45,894 bases of DNA, taken from the NCBI GenBank assembly GCA_021298815.1, contig JAJTHE010000044.1, forward strand, positions 1 through 45,894. Reading direction: 5' to 3'. This DNA comes from Betaproteobacteria bacterium. GTDB taxonomy: Bacteria; Pseudomonadota; Gammaproteobacteria; Burkholderiales; CAIKXV01. A model generated the notes under the pieces. That model had not been told where the DNA came from, made no database searches, and was given only the letters and a program-made list of their open reading frames with translations. The position numbers and the translations under genes are program-made. Every line of letters starts with the position of its first letter. Position 1 is the first letter of the stretch. This document shows positions 9,426 to 18,070 of the stretch, piece by piece.

Positions 9426-10616
9426 ATGACCCCTACTGACGCCACGATGAAGATGCCGGGCGCCGACCTCGGTTTCGCTCGCGGCCTCGGCGACGACGTG
9501 CTGCTGCTCAAGCGCGAGCTGCGCCGCTTCATCGATGCCGAGGTCGAGACCCGGTCGCGCTGGATCGAGGAGAACGACACCATCCCCGACGACCTGATGC
9601 AGATGGCGCGCGACCTCGGGCTTTTCGGCCTCACCATCCCGGAGGAATACGGCGGCATCGGGCTCGACCTCGCCGGCAAGTGTGCGATGGAAGAGGAGCT
9701 CGGGCGCAGCAACTACGGCTTCTCGACGGTCATCGCCAACCACACCGGCATCAGCACCAAGGGCATCGTGGACCTCGGCAACGAGGAGCAGAAGCAGCGC
9801 TACCTGCCGAGGATGGCCACTGGAGAATGGGTCGGCTGCTTCGCCTTGACCGAGCCCCAGGCTGGTTCCGATCCGGCCGCGATGCGCACCAGCGCGGTGA
9901 AGCAGGGCGACAAGTGGATCCTCAACGGCGAGAAGATCTACATCACCAACGCGACCATCGCCAACGTGTTCACCGTGATGGCGGTGACCGACCGATCGAA
10001 GGGCGCAAAGGGCATCTCCGCGTTCATCGTCGAGCGCGACTTCCCCGGCCTGTCGGTCGGCCCGAACGAACGCAAGATGGGCATGCACGGCTGCGGCACC
10101 GCGCCGGTGATCATGCAGGACTGCGAAGTGCCCGCGGCCAACCTGCTCGGGCCCGAGGGCATGGGCTACGTGCAGGCGCTGAAGACCCTGACCGCCGGGC
10201 GGGTCACCGTCGCCGCGCGCTGCTGCGGCATCATGGACCGGCTGATCGAGCGCACCGTCGACTACCTGAGGACACGCGAGCAGGGTGGCAGCAGGCTCGC
10301 CGCCTACCAGGGCCTGCAGTGGATGCTCGCCGACATGGCACTGTCGCGCGATGCGTCGCGCCTGCTGGTGCAGCGCGCGATCGACACCATCCGCAGCGGC
10401 CAGCGCGGCACGATCGAGGCGTCGATGGCCAAGCTGCATGCGACCGAGGCGGCCGGGCGGGTGGCCGATGCGGCGATCCAGCTGCATGGCGGCATCGGCT
10501 ACATGCGCGACTTCGGCATCGAGACGATGGCGAGGGACGTGCGGATCACCCGCATCTACGAGGGGACGTCGGAGATCCAGCGGTCGCTGATCGCGCGGGA
10601 GTTGCTGAAGGACTGA
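9426..10616 (+). CDS. Acyl-CoA dehydrogenase
   Basis: 396 residues, the standard length for this FAD enzyme, which introduces an alpha,beta double bond into an acyl-CoA and passes electrons to ETF. GGAG lies about 10 bases before the ATG. Family marks: GLFGLTIPEEYGGIG, CFALTEPQAGSDPAAMRT (FAD and substrate loop), KWILNGEKIYITNA, LTAGRVTVAARCCGI, QLHGGIGYMRDFGIE and, near the end, RITRIYEGTSEIQR, whose glutamate is the catalytic base position. It is cotranscribed with the preceding CoA ligase by spacing and strand, giving an activate-then-oxidise pair. Chain length or branching specificity cannot be decided by eye. Confidence 0.94.
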   Translation: MTPTDATMKMPGADLGFARGLGDDVLLLKRELRRFIDAEVETRSRWIEENDTIPDDLMQMARDLGLFGLTIPEEYGGIGLDLAGKCAMEEELGRSNYGFSTVIANHTGISTKGIVDLGNEEQKQRYLPRMATGEWVGCFALTEPQAGSDPAAMRTSAVKQGDKWILNGEKIYITNATIANVFTVMAVTDRSKGAKGISAFIVERDFPGLSVGPNERKMGMHGCGTAPVIMQDCEVPAANLLGPEGMGYVQALKTLTAGRVTVAARCCGIMDRLIERTVDYLRTREQGGSRLAAYQGLQWMLADMALSRDASRLLVQRAIDTIRSGQRGTIEASMAKLHATEAAGRVADAAIQLHGGIGYMRDFGIETMARDVRITRIYEGTSEIQRSLIARELLKD

Positions 10617-10758
10617 GCCGGGGCGTCCGACCCGCGCCGTGGGTGGCCGGCACATCGTTTGCTTGGGCTCGTGTGCACCCCGGGACCCGGGCGACGAGAG
10701 AGAGTCCGGTGTCATTGCCGTCCTGCCTGCGTGCCAACGCCGGGTTGACCGTGCACCC

Positions 10759-11389
10759 ATGCTCCTCGCTGCGTGCCTGCAGTCGCCGCACGCCCGGGCC
10801 GCCGGCGCCCCGGCCGCGTTCCCGGCCAAGCCGGTACGCATGGTCGTGGCCTTTCCGCCCGGCGGCGCCACCGACCAGATTGGGGGCGGAGGCGTTGGTA
10901 CGTGCCAATCCCGATGGCTACGCGCTGCTGCCGGGCTATGCACCGGAGGTCGCCTTCAACAAGCTGCCGTTCAGCAAGGTGACCTGCGACCGGATCGCGG
11001 ACCTCACTCCGATCGCCCTCACCGCCACCGCGCCTCTGGTGCTCGCGCACATCAGCAGTGGCAAGCTGCGCGCCATCGCCGTGGCCGGCCCGACCCGCGA
11101 TCCACTGCTGCCGGACGCGCCGACCACGGTCGAACTCGGCATCCAGCGCCTGCAGATCGCGAACTGGTTCGGGCTGTTCGGGCCGAAGGGCATGGCCCCG
11201 GCGCTGGTGTCGCGGCTGGCCACCGACACCGGTCGGGCGCTGCCCGATCCGGGCGTGTCGAAGTCGCTGCTGGACCAGGGGCTTACGCCGTCCGACCTGA
11301 CCGGGCCGAAGCTGCGCGCGTTCATCGCCGACGAGATGAAGCGCTACGCAGGGTTCTACAAGGAGACCGGCATCACCGCCGATCAGTAG
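10759..11389 (+). pseudogene. Decayed Bug/TctC receptor gene
   Basis: The first part, from the ATG at 10759, gives a signal-like start and the family signature AFPAKPVRMVVAFPPGGATDQ. After about 10885 the reading continues only in another frame: EALVRANPDGYALLPGYAPE, SGKLRAIAVAGP, IANWFGLFGPKGMAP and a normal C-terminus ending at 11389. Against the intact copies, about 30 residues after GGATD and about 100 residues between PLVLAH and SGKLRAIAV are missing, so there are at least two deletions and a frame change. No functional receptor can be made. It follows the acyl-CoA dehydrogenase and was probably once the receptor for that module. Confidence 0.85.
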
Positions 11390-11772
11390 TGGACGGCAAG
11401 CGGAGCGGTTCGATCGGAACGGGTCCGTTACTGACGGCTGGCGGATCGTCGGATCGATCCGGATCAAGCGCCGCGGGGCACCGACCGAGGGTGCGCCGAG
11501 GCCGGAACCGCGTGCGTCCTGCCCGGTGCCCAGTCTTGGTATCATCCAGGCGTTGAGCTAGCGCCTCCGAAGTCCCAGGCCGCAGACCTGTGCTGCATCC
11601 ACGCGGCCCCGCAGAGCAGTCCCGCACGTCGATGCACTGCAGTGTCGTGCGGTCCGCGGTCGGAGCCAGGCCCCCCGGGACAGCCCGCGGCGCCCGCCGG
11701 CGTTTCCGTACAGCCTCGACAGCCCCAGCCGCGCAGCCATATGCCGCGCTTCCACGAACGGAGAAACACACG
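11390..11772. other. Intergenic region upstream of the unrecognised 458-residue protein gene
   Basis: 383 bases. Weak open frames on both strands cross it but none has a protein-like composition or a ribosome binding site. It should contain the promoter of the gene at 11773. I see no clear operator palindrome or terminator. The only assignable element is a GGAG shortly before 11773. Confidence 0.5.
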
Positions 11773-13149
11773 ATGAGTGCACCCCTCGACCTGCTGAAGA
11801 TCGCCCAGGAAGAAGCCAGCGGCGACCTGTTCAAGTACCTGGACAGCATCTACAAGCGCTCGAACGTCAAGCTCGACGGCTCGCCCGACGCGATCCTGTG
11901 GGAAGGCGGAAACGGCGCCGGCGGCGTGAAGCCGGTCGCCCACACCTTCACGGATACCTTCGCGCTCAACGGCACGCTGATGGCACTGGACGTGCTGGGC
12001 CTGCCCTACCTCGGCGTACCGATGATGGCGCAGTTCCGCCACGACACGAAGCTCGCCTGCCTCGACTGGTTCGGCAAGCTGCCCTATACCTCGATCAAGT
12101 GGTCGACCGCCGGCGACTTCCTGGTCAATGACGGCGGCAAGAAGGTCGTCGTGTTCGGCAAGTCGGCCAATGCCCCGCTGCGCACCTCCGCCGGCGTGTA
12201 CTGCAACGTGCGCCCGTACGGCCCGATCACCGCGGTGCGCTGCATGCCCTGCCTGCCCTACTCGCAGGACAAGAAGAAGTTCAAGGTCGATCCCGAGACC
12301 GGCATCGTCCACTCCGAGATGAACACCCCGGGCATCCGCATGGCCTACGCCGGCCGGCTGTTCCTGAAGATGGTGCACGAGACCGGCCAGCTCGGCCGCG
12401 TCGCGATGAAGCCGACCCAGGCCCAGGAGGATGCGATCAACGCCGGCCTGCTGCGCTGGATGCTCAAGGGCACCAAGTTCAAGATGGTGCGCCAGTACTC
12501 GGTCGATGCCTACGAAGAGCACAAGGACAACGTCGACGCGATCGTCAAGCTGCTGCCGAAGGACTTCAAGGCCGGCATGGAGAACTGGACCGGCGAGATC
12601 AGCGAGCATATCGCCGACACCAACTACGGCCTGCTGCTGCATGACGTCATCCGCCACCGCAAGACCATCGTGCTCGGCACCGACCTCGATGGCGACCGCC
12701 TGACCGACCTGATGGCCGACGGCCCGCAGGTGCTGCGCGACTTCGGCCAGATGGTGCTCGACCATGCCAAGACCGGCATGGACATGAACAAGGTCTGGAC
12801 CGACATGGGCTTCACCATGAAGAACGGCCGCGACATGACCAGCGTGATGTACCGGATGGTCGGCGAGCCGATCTACGAACAGACCCTCGGTTCGGCCGAT
12901 GCGATGCTGACCCGCCTGCTCGACGGCGACGAGACGGTCGGCGGCACCAAGGACCCCTACGATCCGCGCATCCACTTCGTGCTGATCAACGACGCGTACA
13001 AGGCCGCCAACCCCGGCAACACCCAGCTGCACAAGTGGCTCGACGACCAGTTGGCGACCTTCGACTCGATCTACGATCCGAAGCGTCCGAAGTACATCGA
13101 CGGCTACCTGAAGCTGAAGGCGGCGATCAAGCCCTGGGGCAGTCAGTAA
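11773..13149 (+). CDS. Unrecognised 458-residue cytoplasmic protein
   Basis: I do not recognise this family. The ATG at 11773 follows GGAG and starts MSAPLDLLKIAQEEASGDLF. There is no signal peptide or membrane segment; codon use is as strongly biased as in neighbouring enzymes and the composition is that of a soluble enzyme. Visible features: DAILWEGGNGAGG near residue 40, an aromatic-rich middle, a cysteine cluster YCNVRPYG...RCMPCLPY near 140-160 with a CxxC, KTIVLGTDLDGDRL near 300, and a charged C-terminus ending KPWGSQ. The CxxC could bind metal or a thiol, which is inference. The SDR and ThDP-enzyme genes follow on the same strand after a large hairpin, then two Bug receptors, so a catabolic role is likely. 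Confidence 0.85.
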   Translation: MSAPLDLLKIAQEEASGDLFKYLDSIYKRSNVKLDGSPDAILWEGGNGAGGVKPVAHTFTDTFALNGTLMALDVLGLPYLGVPMMAQFRHDTKLACLDWFGKLPYTSIKWSTAGDFLVNDGGKKVVVFGKSANAPLRTSAGVYCNVRPYGPITAVRCMPCLPYSQDKKKFKVDPETGIVHSEMNTPGIRMAYAGRLFLKMVHETGQLGRVAMKPTQAQEDAINAGLLRWMLKGTKFKMVRQYSVDAYEEHKDNVDAIVKLLPKDFKAGMENWTGEISEHIADTNYGLLLHDVIRHRKTIVLGTDLDGDRLTDLMADGPQVLRDFGQMVLDHAKTGMDMNKVWTDMGFTMKNGRDMTSVMYRMVGEPIYEQTLGSADAMLTRLLDGDETVGGTKDPYDPRIHFVLINDAYKAANPGNTQLHKWLDDQLATFDSIYDPKRPKYIDGYLKLKAAIKPWGSQ

Positions 13150-13180
13150 CTCCGTAACACGCGGGCGATGCGTGGGGTGC

Positions 13181-13279
13181 GCGGGGGGTCAGGTCCTGCC
13201 TTTTGCCTTCCGGGCAAAAGGCAGGACCTGACCCCCCGCGTTTTTGCCCCCGTCCGGGCAAGAGGCAAGACCTGACCCC
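13181..13279. repeat. Perfect 27-bp inverted repeat plus a third imperfect copy (GGGGTCAG family)
   Basis: The left arm 13181-13207 (GCGGGGGGTCAGGTCCTGCC then TTTTGCC) is exactly complementary to 13213-13239 across a 5-base loop, giving a very stable hairpin. A further imperfect right-arm copy follows at about 13241-13279 (GGGCAAGAGGCAAGACCTGA then CCCCC). It lies between the 458-residue protein gene and the SDR gene, both on the plus strand. It may act as a terminator or attenuator in the RNA, or be a REP-type mobile repeat; there is no classical U-run right after the stem. The core is shared with the repeats at 36173-36245 and 9384-9409. Confidence 0.88.
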
Positions 13280-13324
13280 CTTTCTCCCTTTCTGCTTTCC
13301 GCGCTTGCTGCAAGGACCGATGCG

Positions 13325-14104
13325 ATGACTGCTCTGAAGGAACTCTTCGACCTCTCCGGCCGCGTCGCGGTCGTCACCGGCGGCTCGACCGGCCTGGGCC
13401 TGCAGATGGCCGAGGCGATGGCCGAGTTCGGTGCCAAGGTGGTGATCTGTGCGCGCAAGGCCGATCGACTGGCCACGGCCGAAGCGAAGCTGCGCGATGC
13501 CTATGGGGCGGAGGTGCTCACGGTCGCCTGCGACGTGGCCCGGGCCGAGGCGGTGACGGCGCTGCACGACCAGGTGATGGAGCGCTTCGGCGGCGTCGAC
13601 ATCCTGGTCAACAACGCAGGCCGCGCATGGGTCGCGCCCGTGGAAGACATGCCGCTCGAACGCTGGCAGCAGGTGTTCGACCTGAACATCACCGCGCCGT
13701 TCATGCTGGCGCAGGCCTTCGGCCGGCACATGATCGTGCAGAAGAAGGGCAGCATCATCAACATCGCCTCGATCGCCGGCCTGGTCGGGCGCAACCCGGA
13801 TGCGTACAACTCGATCGCCTATGGCGCGAGCAAGGGCGCGCTGGTCAACTTCACCCGCGACCTGTCGGTCAAGTGGGCGCGCCACAACATCCGGGTCAAC
13901 GCGATCTGCCCGGGCTTCTTCGTCACCGACATCAACCGCAAGGTCTACGACGAGCGGCCGGAGAAGATCGACCGCGAGATCCCGCTGGGCAAGCCCGGCG
14001 GCGACAGCGACATCAAGGGCGCCGCCGTGTGGCTCGCGTCCGACGCCAGCCGGTTCGTCACTGGCGCGATCATCCCGGTCGATGGCGGCACCACGGCCTG
14101 GTAG
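13325..14104 (+). CDS. Short-chain dehydrogenase/reductase (SDR)
   Basis: 259 residues, classical SDR length, with AAGGA upstream of the ATG at 13325. It is an NAD(P)-dependent oxidoreductase of the Rossmann type. Seen: VAVVTGGSTGLGLQMAE (TGxxxGxG cofactor motif, residues about 16-30), DILVNNAGRAWVAP (NNAG), GSIINIASIAG (catalytic serine region), AYGASKGALVNF (YxxxK) and the C-terminal VTGAIIPVDGG. CARKADR after the second strand, with a basic residue, leans towards NADP(H), but this is not decisive. The ThDP enzyme follows after 22 bases, so the two are probably cotranscribed: one could reduce or oxidise the acyloin or aldehyde made by the other. Confidence 0.93.
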   Translation: MTALKELFDLSGRVAVVTGGSTGLGLQMAEAMAEFGAKVVICARKADRLATAEAKLRDAYGAEVLTVACDVARAEAVTALHDQVMERFGGVDILVNNAGRAWVAPVEDMPLERWQQVFDLNITAPFMLAQAFGRHMIVQKKGSIINIASIAGLVGRNPDAYNSIAYGASKGALVNFTRDLSVKWARHNIRVNAICPGFFVTDINRKVYDERPEKIDREIPLGKPGGDSDIKGAAVWLASDASRFVTGAIIPVDGGTTAW

Positions 14105-14126
14105 GCCCCTCCAGGAGCACTTCGAA

Positions 14127-15791
14127 TTGAGCACGAACACCCCCAACGACAAGGCCACGATCGCCGAGCAGATGCTGGCCGCGCTCAAGGCGGCCGGGGT
14201 CGACCGCATGTTCGGCATCCCCGGCGGCGGCGCCACCGCGGAGCTGGTGAGCGCGAGCAAGGCGGCCGGCATCGAGTTCGTGCTGACCCAGCACGAGACC
14301 TCGGCGATCATCGCCGCCGGCGTCTACGGCCAGCGCACCGGCACCGTGGGCGTCGCGGTCTCGGCGATCGGCCCGGGCGTGGCCAACTTCGCCAACGGCC
14401 TCGCCCATGCGATGCTCGACCGCCTGCCGGTGCTGGCGATCGCCGATCGCTATCGTGGCGGCGTGCACGAAGTGGCCCTGCGCCAGCAGTTCGACCACCT
14501 CGCGATGATGCGGCCGGTGACCAAGGCGCAGATCACCCTGCACGAGGACACCTGGGATGTCGGCCTGCGCCGGGCCTTCCGCACCGCACTGGCCGAGCGT
14601 CCCGGGCCGGTGTTCATCGACTTCCCCAACAACGTCGCCAGCCGGTTCAACCTGCCCGCGACGCCGCTGCGCCTGCTGCAGCCGGCGGTCGAGGCGCGGG
14701 TGCCGGCCGCTGCGGTCGCGGAGGCGGCGTCCGTCGTCGCCGCGGCGCGTCGTCCGCTGGTCCTCGCCGGCAACACCGCGCTGTCGCTCCCCGCGGGGGC
14801 GCTCGCGCGCTTCGCGGCGGCGTTGCGCGCACCGGTGCTCACCTCGGCCAAGGCCAAGGGGGCGATCGCCGCCGACGACCCCTGGTCGGCGGGCGTGTTC
14901 ATGGGCGGCAAGCTCGAGCAGGCGCTGCTCGAGCAGTGCGACTACATCGTCTTCGCCGGCTTCGATCCGGTGGAACTCCTGCCGAAGCCTTGGAAGGTGC
15001 CGGTGCCTGCGCTCTGGCTCGACCGCGTGCCCAACGTCGAGCAGACCGCGGCGGTGGATGCCGAACTCATCGGCGACCTCGCCGACACGCTTTCGGGCCT
15101 GGCCGCGACGTTCTCCGCAGGCGGCCGGCGCGTGTCCTCGACCTGGTCGCCGGAAGACTGCGGCCGCTTCCGCGATTCGGTGCGCACCCAACTCACCGTG
15201 CCGGTGCAGGGCCTTTCGCCGAACGATGTCGTGCTGGCCGCACGCGACGCGGCGCCGCGCGACACGGTGCTGGTCACCGACGTGGGCGCGAACAAGCTGC
15301 TGTCCGTCGAACTGTGGGACGCCTACGGTGCGCACGACTTCCTGATGTCCAACGGCCTCGCGACGATGGGCTTCTGCCTGCCGGCGGCGCAGGCGGTGAA
15401 GCTGGCCGAACCACATCGGCCGGTACTCTGTCTGTGCGGTGATGCGGGTTTTCTGATGCGCCTGCCGGAACTGGTCACCGGACGGCTGATCGGCGGCGGC
15501 GACGTGAAGCGTCCGATCGTGTACGTGATCTTCGCCGACAACGGACACAGCCTGATCACGGTGAAGCAGGGCAAGCTGGGCAAGAGCGTGCACGGGCTCG
15601 ATTTCCCGTCGCCCGGTTACGCCGACCTGGCACGCGCGTTCGGGCTGGCCTGCGCCGAAGTGGACAACCTTGCCGACTATCGCAAGGCGCTCGCCGAGGC
15701 GTTCTCGCGGGACGGACAGTCGTCGCTGATCGCCGAGCGCATCGATTCCTCGGCGTACGCGAAGCAGTTCGACATCATCCGGGAACTGTAG
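14127..15791 (+). CDS. ThDP-dependent enzyme of the acetolactate synthase / benzoylformate decarboxylase type (TTG start)
   Basis: 554 residues with the three-domain plan of the ThDP decarboxylase/carboligase family. The start is TTG at 14127: AGGAG stands 9 bases before it and the protein begins STNTPNDKATIAEQML; the first in-frame ATG would cut into the first helix. The PYR domain has FGIPGGGATAELV and TQHETSAIIAA, whose glutamate activates ThDP. The central domain has RRPLVLAGNTALSLP. The PP domain has LVTDVGANKLLSVE, a GDAGFLMRLPELVTG start and a FADNGHSLITV end, the diphosphate/Mg motif with an unusual GDAG. There is no regulatory subunit nearby, so catabolic carboligation or decarboxylation is likelier than branched-chain biosynthesis. 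The substrate is unknown. Confidence 0.9.
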   Translation: MSTNTPNDKATIAEQMLAALKAAGVDRMFGIPGGGATAELVSASKAAGIEFVLTQHETSAIIAAGVYGQRTGTVGVAVSAIGPGVANFANGLAHAMLDRLPVLAIADRYRGGVHEVALRQQFDHLAMMRPVTKAQITLHEDTWDVGLRRAFRTALAERPGPVFIDFPNNVASRFNLPATPLRLLQPAVEARVPAAAVAEAASVVAAARRPLVLAGNTALSLPAGALARFAAALRAPVLTSAKAKGAIAADDPWSAGVFMGGKLEQALLEQCDYIVFAGFDPVELLPKPWKVPVPALWLDRVPNVEQTAAVDAELIGDLADTLSGLAATFSAGGRRVSSTWSPEDCGRFRDSVRTQLTVPVQGLSPNDVVLAARDAAPRDTVLVTDVGANKLLSVELWDAYGAHDFLMSNGLATMGFCLPAAQAVKLAEPHRPVLCLCGDAGFLMRLPELVTGRLIGGGDVKRPIVYVIFADNGHSLITVKQGKLGKSVHGLDFPSPGYADLARAFGLACAEVDNLADYRKALAEAFSRDGQSSLIAERIDSSAYAKQFDIIREL

Positions 15792-15973
15792 GGCCTCGCT
15801 TTGCATACTGTCCCGATCCCGGCTGTTCTGCCGCTCTAGGGGGGCCTTGTGCGGGCCTCGGGCTGGTGCGACAGCAGACATGACATGGGCGTCGTTCGCT
15901 GGCCGATGCGTCAGAAATGGTACGGTACTTGCTGCCGTTCGCCGCGCGGTCACGATCCCGGAGCATTCCTGCC

Positions 15974-16975
15974 ATGTCACCCGCTGTACCTTTGCGCACC
16001 CGGTCCTGCCTGCTGGCAGCGTCCCTGCTCGTTCCGCTTTCCGCGGCGTCCCAGGCGCCGGCGGCCTCCGGGGCCTACCCCGCCAAGCCGATCCGCATCA
16101 TCGTGCCGTTCGCGCCGGGCGGGCCGAACGACGTGCTCGCGCGACTGGTGGGCGGCAAGCTGACCGAGGCCTGGGGCCAGCCGGTGCTCATCGACAACCG
16201 CGGCGGGGCGGGCGGCACCATCGGCGCCGAAGCCGGCGCGCGCGCGCCCGCCGACGGCTACACGCTCACCATGGGCGGGTCGAGCAACCTCACCGTCGCA
16301 CCGGCGCTGTACCCGAAGCTGTCCTACAACCCGCTGAAGGACTTCTTGCCGGTATCGAACGTCGCGCGCGTGCCCTACCTGCTCGTGATCAATCCCCGGG
16401 TGCCGGCGAAGACCGTGAAGGAACTGGTGGCCATCGCGCGCGCGAAGCCCGGCTACCTCAACTACGGGTCCTCCGGCGTGGGCAGCATGTCCAGCCTCGC
16501 CGCCGAGTGGTTCAATGCGGTTGCCGGCACGCGCGTGGTGCACATCCCGTTCAAGGGCACCGCCCCCGCGCTGACCGAACTGATGGTGGGCAGCGTCGAC
16601 CTGATGATGGCCGACATGGGACTGGCGCTGGCGCAGGTGCGTGCCGGCAAGATGCGTGCGATCGCGGTCACCACGCCGCGCCGATCGGCCGGCGCCCCCG
16701 ACATCCCGACGGTGGCCGAGTCCGGCCTGCCGGGCTTCGAGCTGTCCCCCTGGTTCGGCATCGTCGGCCCCGCCGGCATGCCGCGTGAGATCATCGAACG
16801 GCTGAACCGCGAGATCAACAATGCGCTGAAGAGCGCGGACCTGCTCAAGCGGTTCGCCGACCTCGGCTACGAGCCTGCCTACGGCACGGCCGAACAGTTC
16901 GCAGCCGAGATTCGCAAGGACATCGAGCTGTATTCGCGCGTCGTGCAGAAGGCCGGCATCAAGGCAGAGCTCTAG
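15974..16975 (+). CDS. Bug/TctC-family periplasmic receptor (2)
   Basis: 333 residues. The ATG at 15974 follows GGAG and starts a signal peptide (MSPAVPLRTRSCLLAASLLV) ending around the ASQAPA region. Mature signature: YPAKPIRIIVPFAPGGPND, then IDNRGGAGGTIGAEAGARA, SYNPLKDFLPVS and HIPFKGTAPALTE. In place of the usual GGxxD the binding loop reads GGPND, a change at the residue pair that contacts the ligand carboxylate in studied Bug proteins. It lies 182 bases after the ThDP enzyme and 45 bases before another receptor, so two receptors appear to serve this module. Confidence 0.93.
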   Translation: MSPAVPLRTRSCLLAASLLVPLSAASQAPAASGAYPAKPIRIIVPFAPGGPNDVLARLVGGKLTEAWGQPVLIDNRGGAGGTIGAEAGARAPADGYTLTMGGSSNLTVAPALYPKLSYNPLKDFLPVSNVARVPYLLVINPRVPAKTVKELVAIARAKPGYLNYGSSGVGSMSSLAAEWFNAVAGTRVVHIPFKGTAPALTELMVGSVDLMMADMGLALAQVRAGKMRAIAVTTPRRSAGAPDIPTVAESGLPGFELSPWFGIVGPAGMPREIIERLNREINNALKSADLLKRFADLGYEPAYGTAEQFAAEIRKDIELYSRVVQKAGIKAEL

Positions 16976-17020
16976 GCGACCGCACCCTTCCACCCACGAC
17001 AGCAGGAAGATCGACATCCC

Positions 17021-18019
17021 ATGAACGTCTCCCGTCTCCCCGCGCCACTGCTGGTTGCCGCCATCCTCTCTCCCCTGCTGGCCGGCGAGCCTGGCCTCGC
17101 CCTCGCCCAGCCGGCATGGCCGGCGAAACCGATCCGGCTGATCGTGCCGTTCGGGGCCGGCGGTGCCTCGGATTTCGTGGCGCGGGTGATCGGACCGCGC
17201 ATCGCCGACCAGCTCGGCCAGCCGGTGGTGATCGAGAACCGCGCGGGCGCGAACGGCAACGTCGGGATGGAGTTCGTCGCGCGCTCGACGCCGGACGGCT
17301 ACACCACCTTCCTCGGCAACATCGGCGCGATCGCGATCAACCCGCATGTCTACGGCGCCGCGCTGAAGGTCGATCCGATGAAGGACCTTGCGCCGGTCGG
17401 CCTGGTGTCCGAGACCACGACGATGCTGCTCGTCCACCCGTCGCTGCCGGTGCGCAGCTCGAAGGAACTGGTCGCGTTCATCCGCGCGCGGCCGGGCCAG
17501 GTGAACTACGCGTCCGCCGGTTCCGGCAGCCTCAGCCACCTGCAGATGGAGCTGCTCGCGGCGCAGAACGGGCTGAAGATGGTGCACATCCCGTACAAGG
17601 GCGGGGCCGGGCAGGCCGTGACCGACGTGGTGGCAGGCCATGTGACGGTGACCATCCAGACACTCACCTCGGTGATGAGCTTCGCCCAGTCGGGCAAACT
17701 GCGTCCGATCGCGCTGACCACGGCCAAGCGACTCGAGCAGTTCCCGAAGGTGCCGACGCTGCGCGAGGAAGGCATGGACATCGTCTCCACCAGCTGGCAG
17801 GGCATCCTGGTGCCGGCCGGCACGCCGGCCGAGCCGATCCGCCGGCTGCATGCAGCGATCAACCAGTCGCTGCCGGTGCCCGAGGTACGCGAGCGCTTCG
17901 CGACCGGTGCCACCGACGTGCTGCTGTCGGCGTCGCCCCAGGAGTTCGCCGACTACATCCGTGCCGAGTCGGCGCGCTGGGGCAAGGTGGTGCGCGAGGC
18001 GGGCATCAAGCTGGAGTGA
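17021..18019 (+). CDS. Bug/TctC-family periplasmic receptor (3)
   Basis: 332 residues with a signal peptide of about 29 residues ending GLALA, then QPAWPAKPIRLIVPFGAGGA followed by SDFVAR. Further marks are VIENRAGANGNVGMEF, ALKVDPMKDLAPVG, MVHIPYKGGAGQAVTD and a C-terminus REAGIKLE. AGGAAG lies about 15 bases before the ATG. The binding loop here is GAGGASD, different from the receptor directly upstream (GGPND), so the pair likely differ in ligand rather than being redundant duplicates; residue identity between them is also visibly modest. It is followed by a strong hairpin between convergent genes. Confidence 0.93.
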   Translation: MNVSRLPAPLLVAAILSPLLAGEPGLALAQPAWPAKPIRLIVPFGAGGASDFVARVIGPRIADQLGQPVVIENRAGANGNVGMEFVARSTPDGYTTFLGNIGAIAINPHVYGAALKVDPMKDLAPVGLVSETTTMLLVHPSLPVRSSKELVAFIRARPGQVNYASAGSGSLSHLQMELLAAQNGLKMVHIPYKGGAGQAVTDVVAGHVTVTIQTLTSVMSFAQSGKLRPIALTTAKRLEQFPKVPTLREEGMDIVSTSWQGILVPAGTPAEPIRRLHAAINQSLPVPEVRERFATGATDVLLSASPQEFADYIRAESARWGKVVREAGIKLE

Positions 18020-18029
18020 TGCCGACCCG

Positions 18030-18070
18030 GCCTGAGCGATCCCCGGCCACCGGCCGGGGATCGCTCAGGC
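18030..18070. terminator. Perfect 19-bp hairpin between convergent genes
   Basis: 18030-18048 pairs exactly with 18052-18070 around a 3-base loop (core CCTGAGCGATCCCCGGCC). It lies between the stop of the Bug receptor and the end of the minus-strand catabolic block, and includes the stop codon of the VOC gene. It fits a bidirectional terminator, although neither side has a clear T-run. Confidence 0.7.

Noticed and set aside
4869..10943. A 2024-codon open frame on the minus strand
   Set aside because: Only the part from 6881 down matches known domains; the rest lies antisense to the acyl-CoA synthetase and dehydrogenase genes and reads as a His/Arg/Asp-rich shadow typical of GC-rich DNA.
14070..15980. 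A 636-codon minus-strand frame
   Set aside because: Antisense shadow of the ThDP enzyme, with no domain and a His/Arg/Gly-rich composition.
15977..17851. A 624-codon minus-strand frame
   Set aside because: Antisense to two Bug receptor genes that have signal peptides and family signatures; the frame itself shows none.
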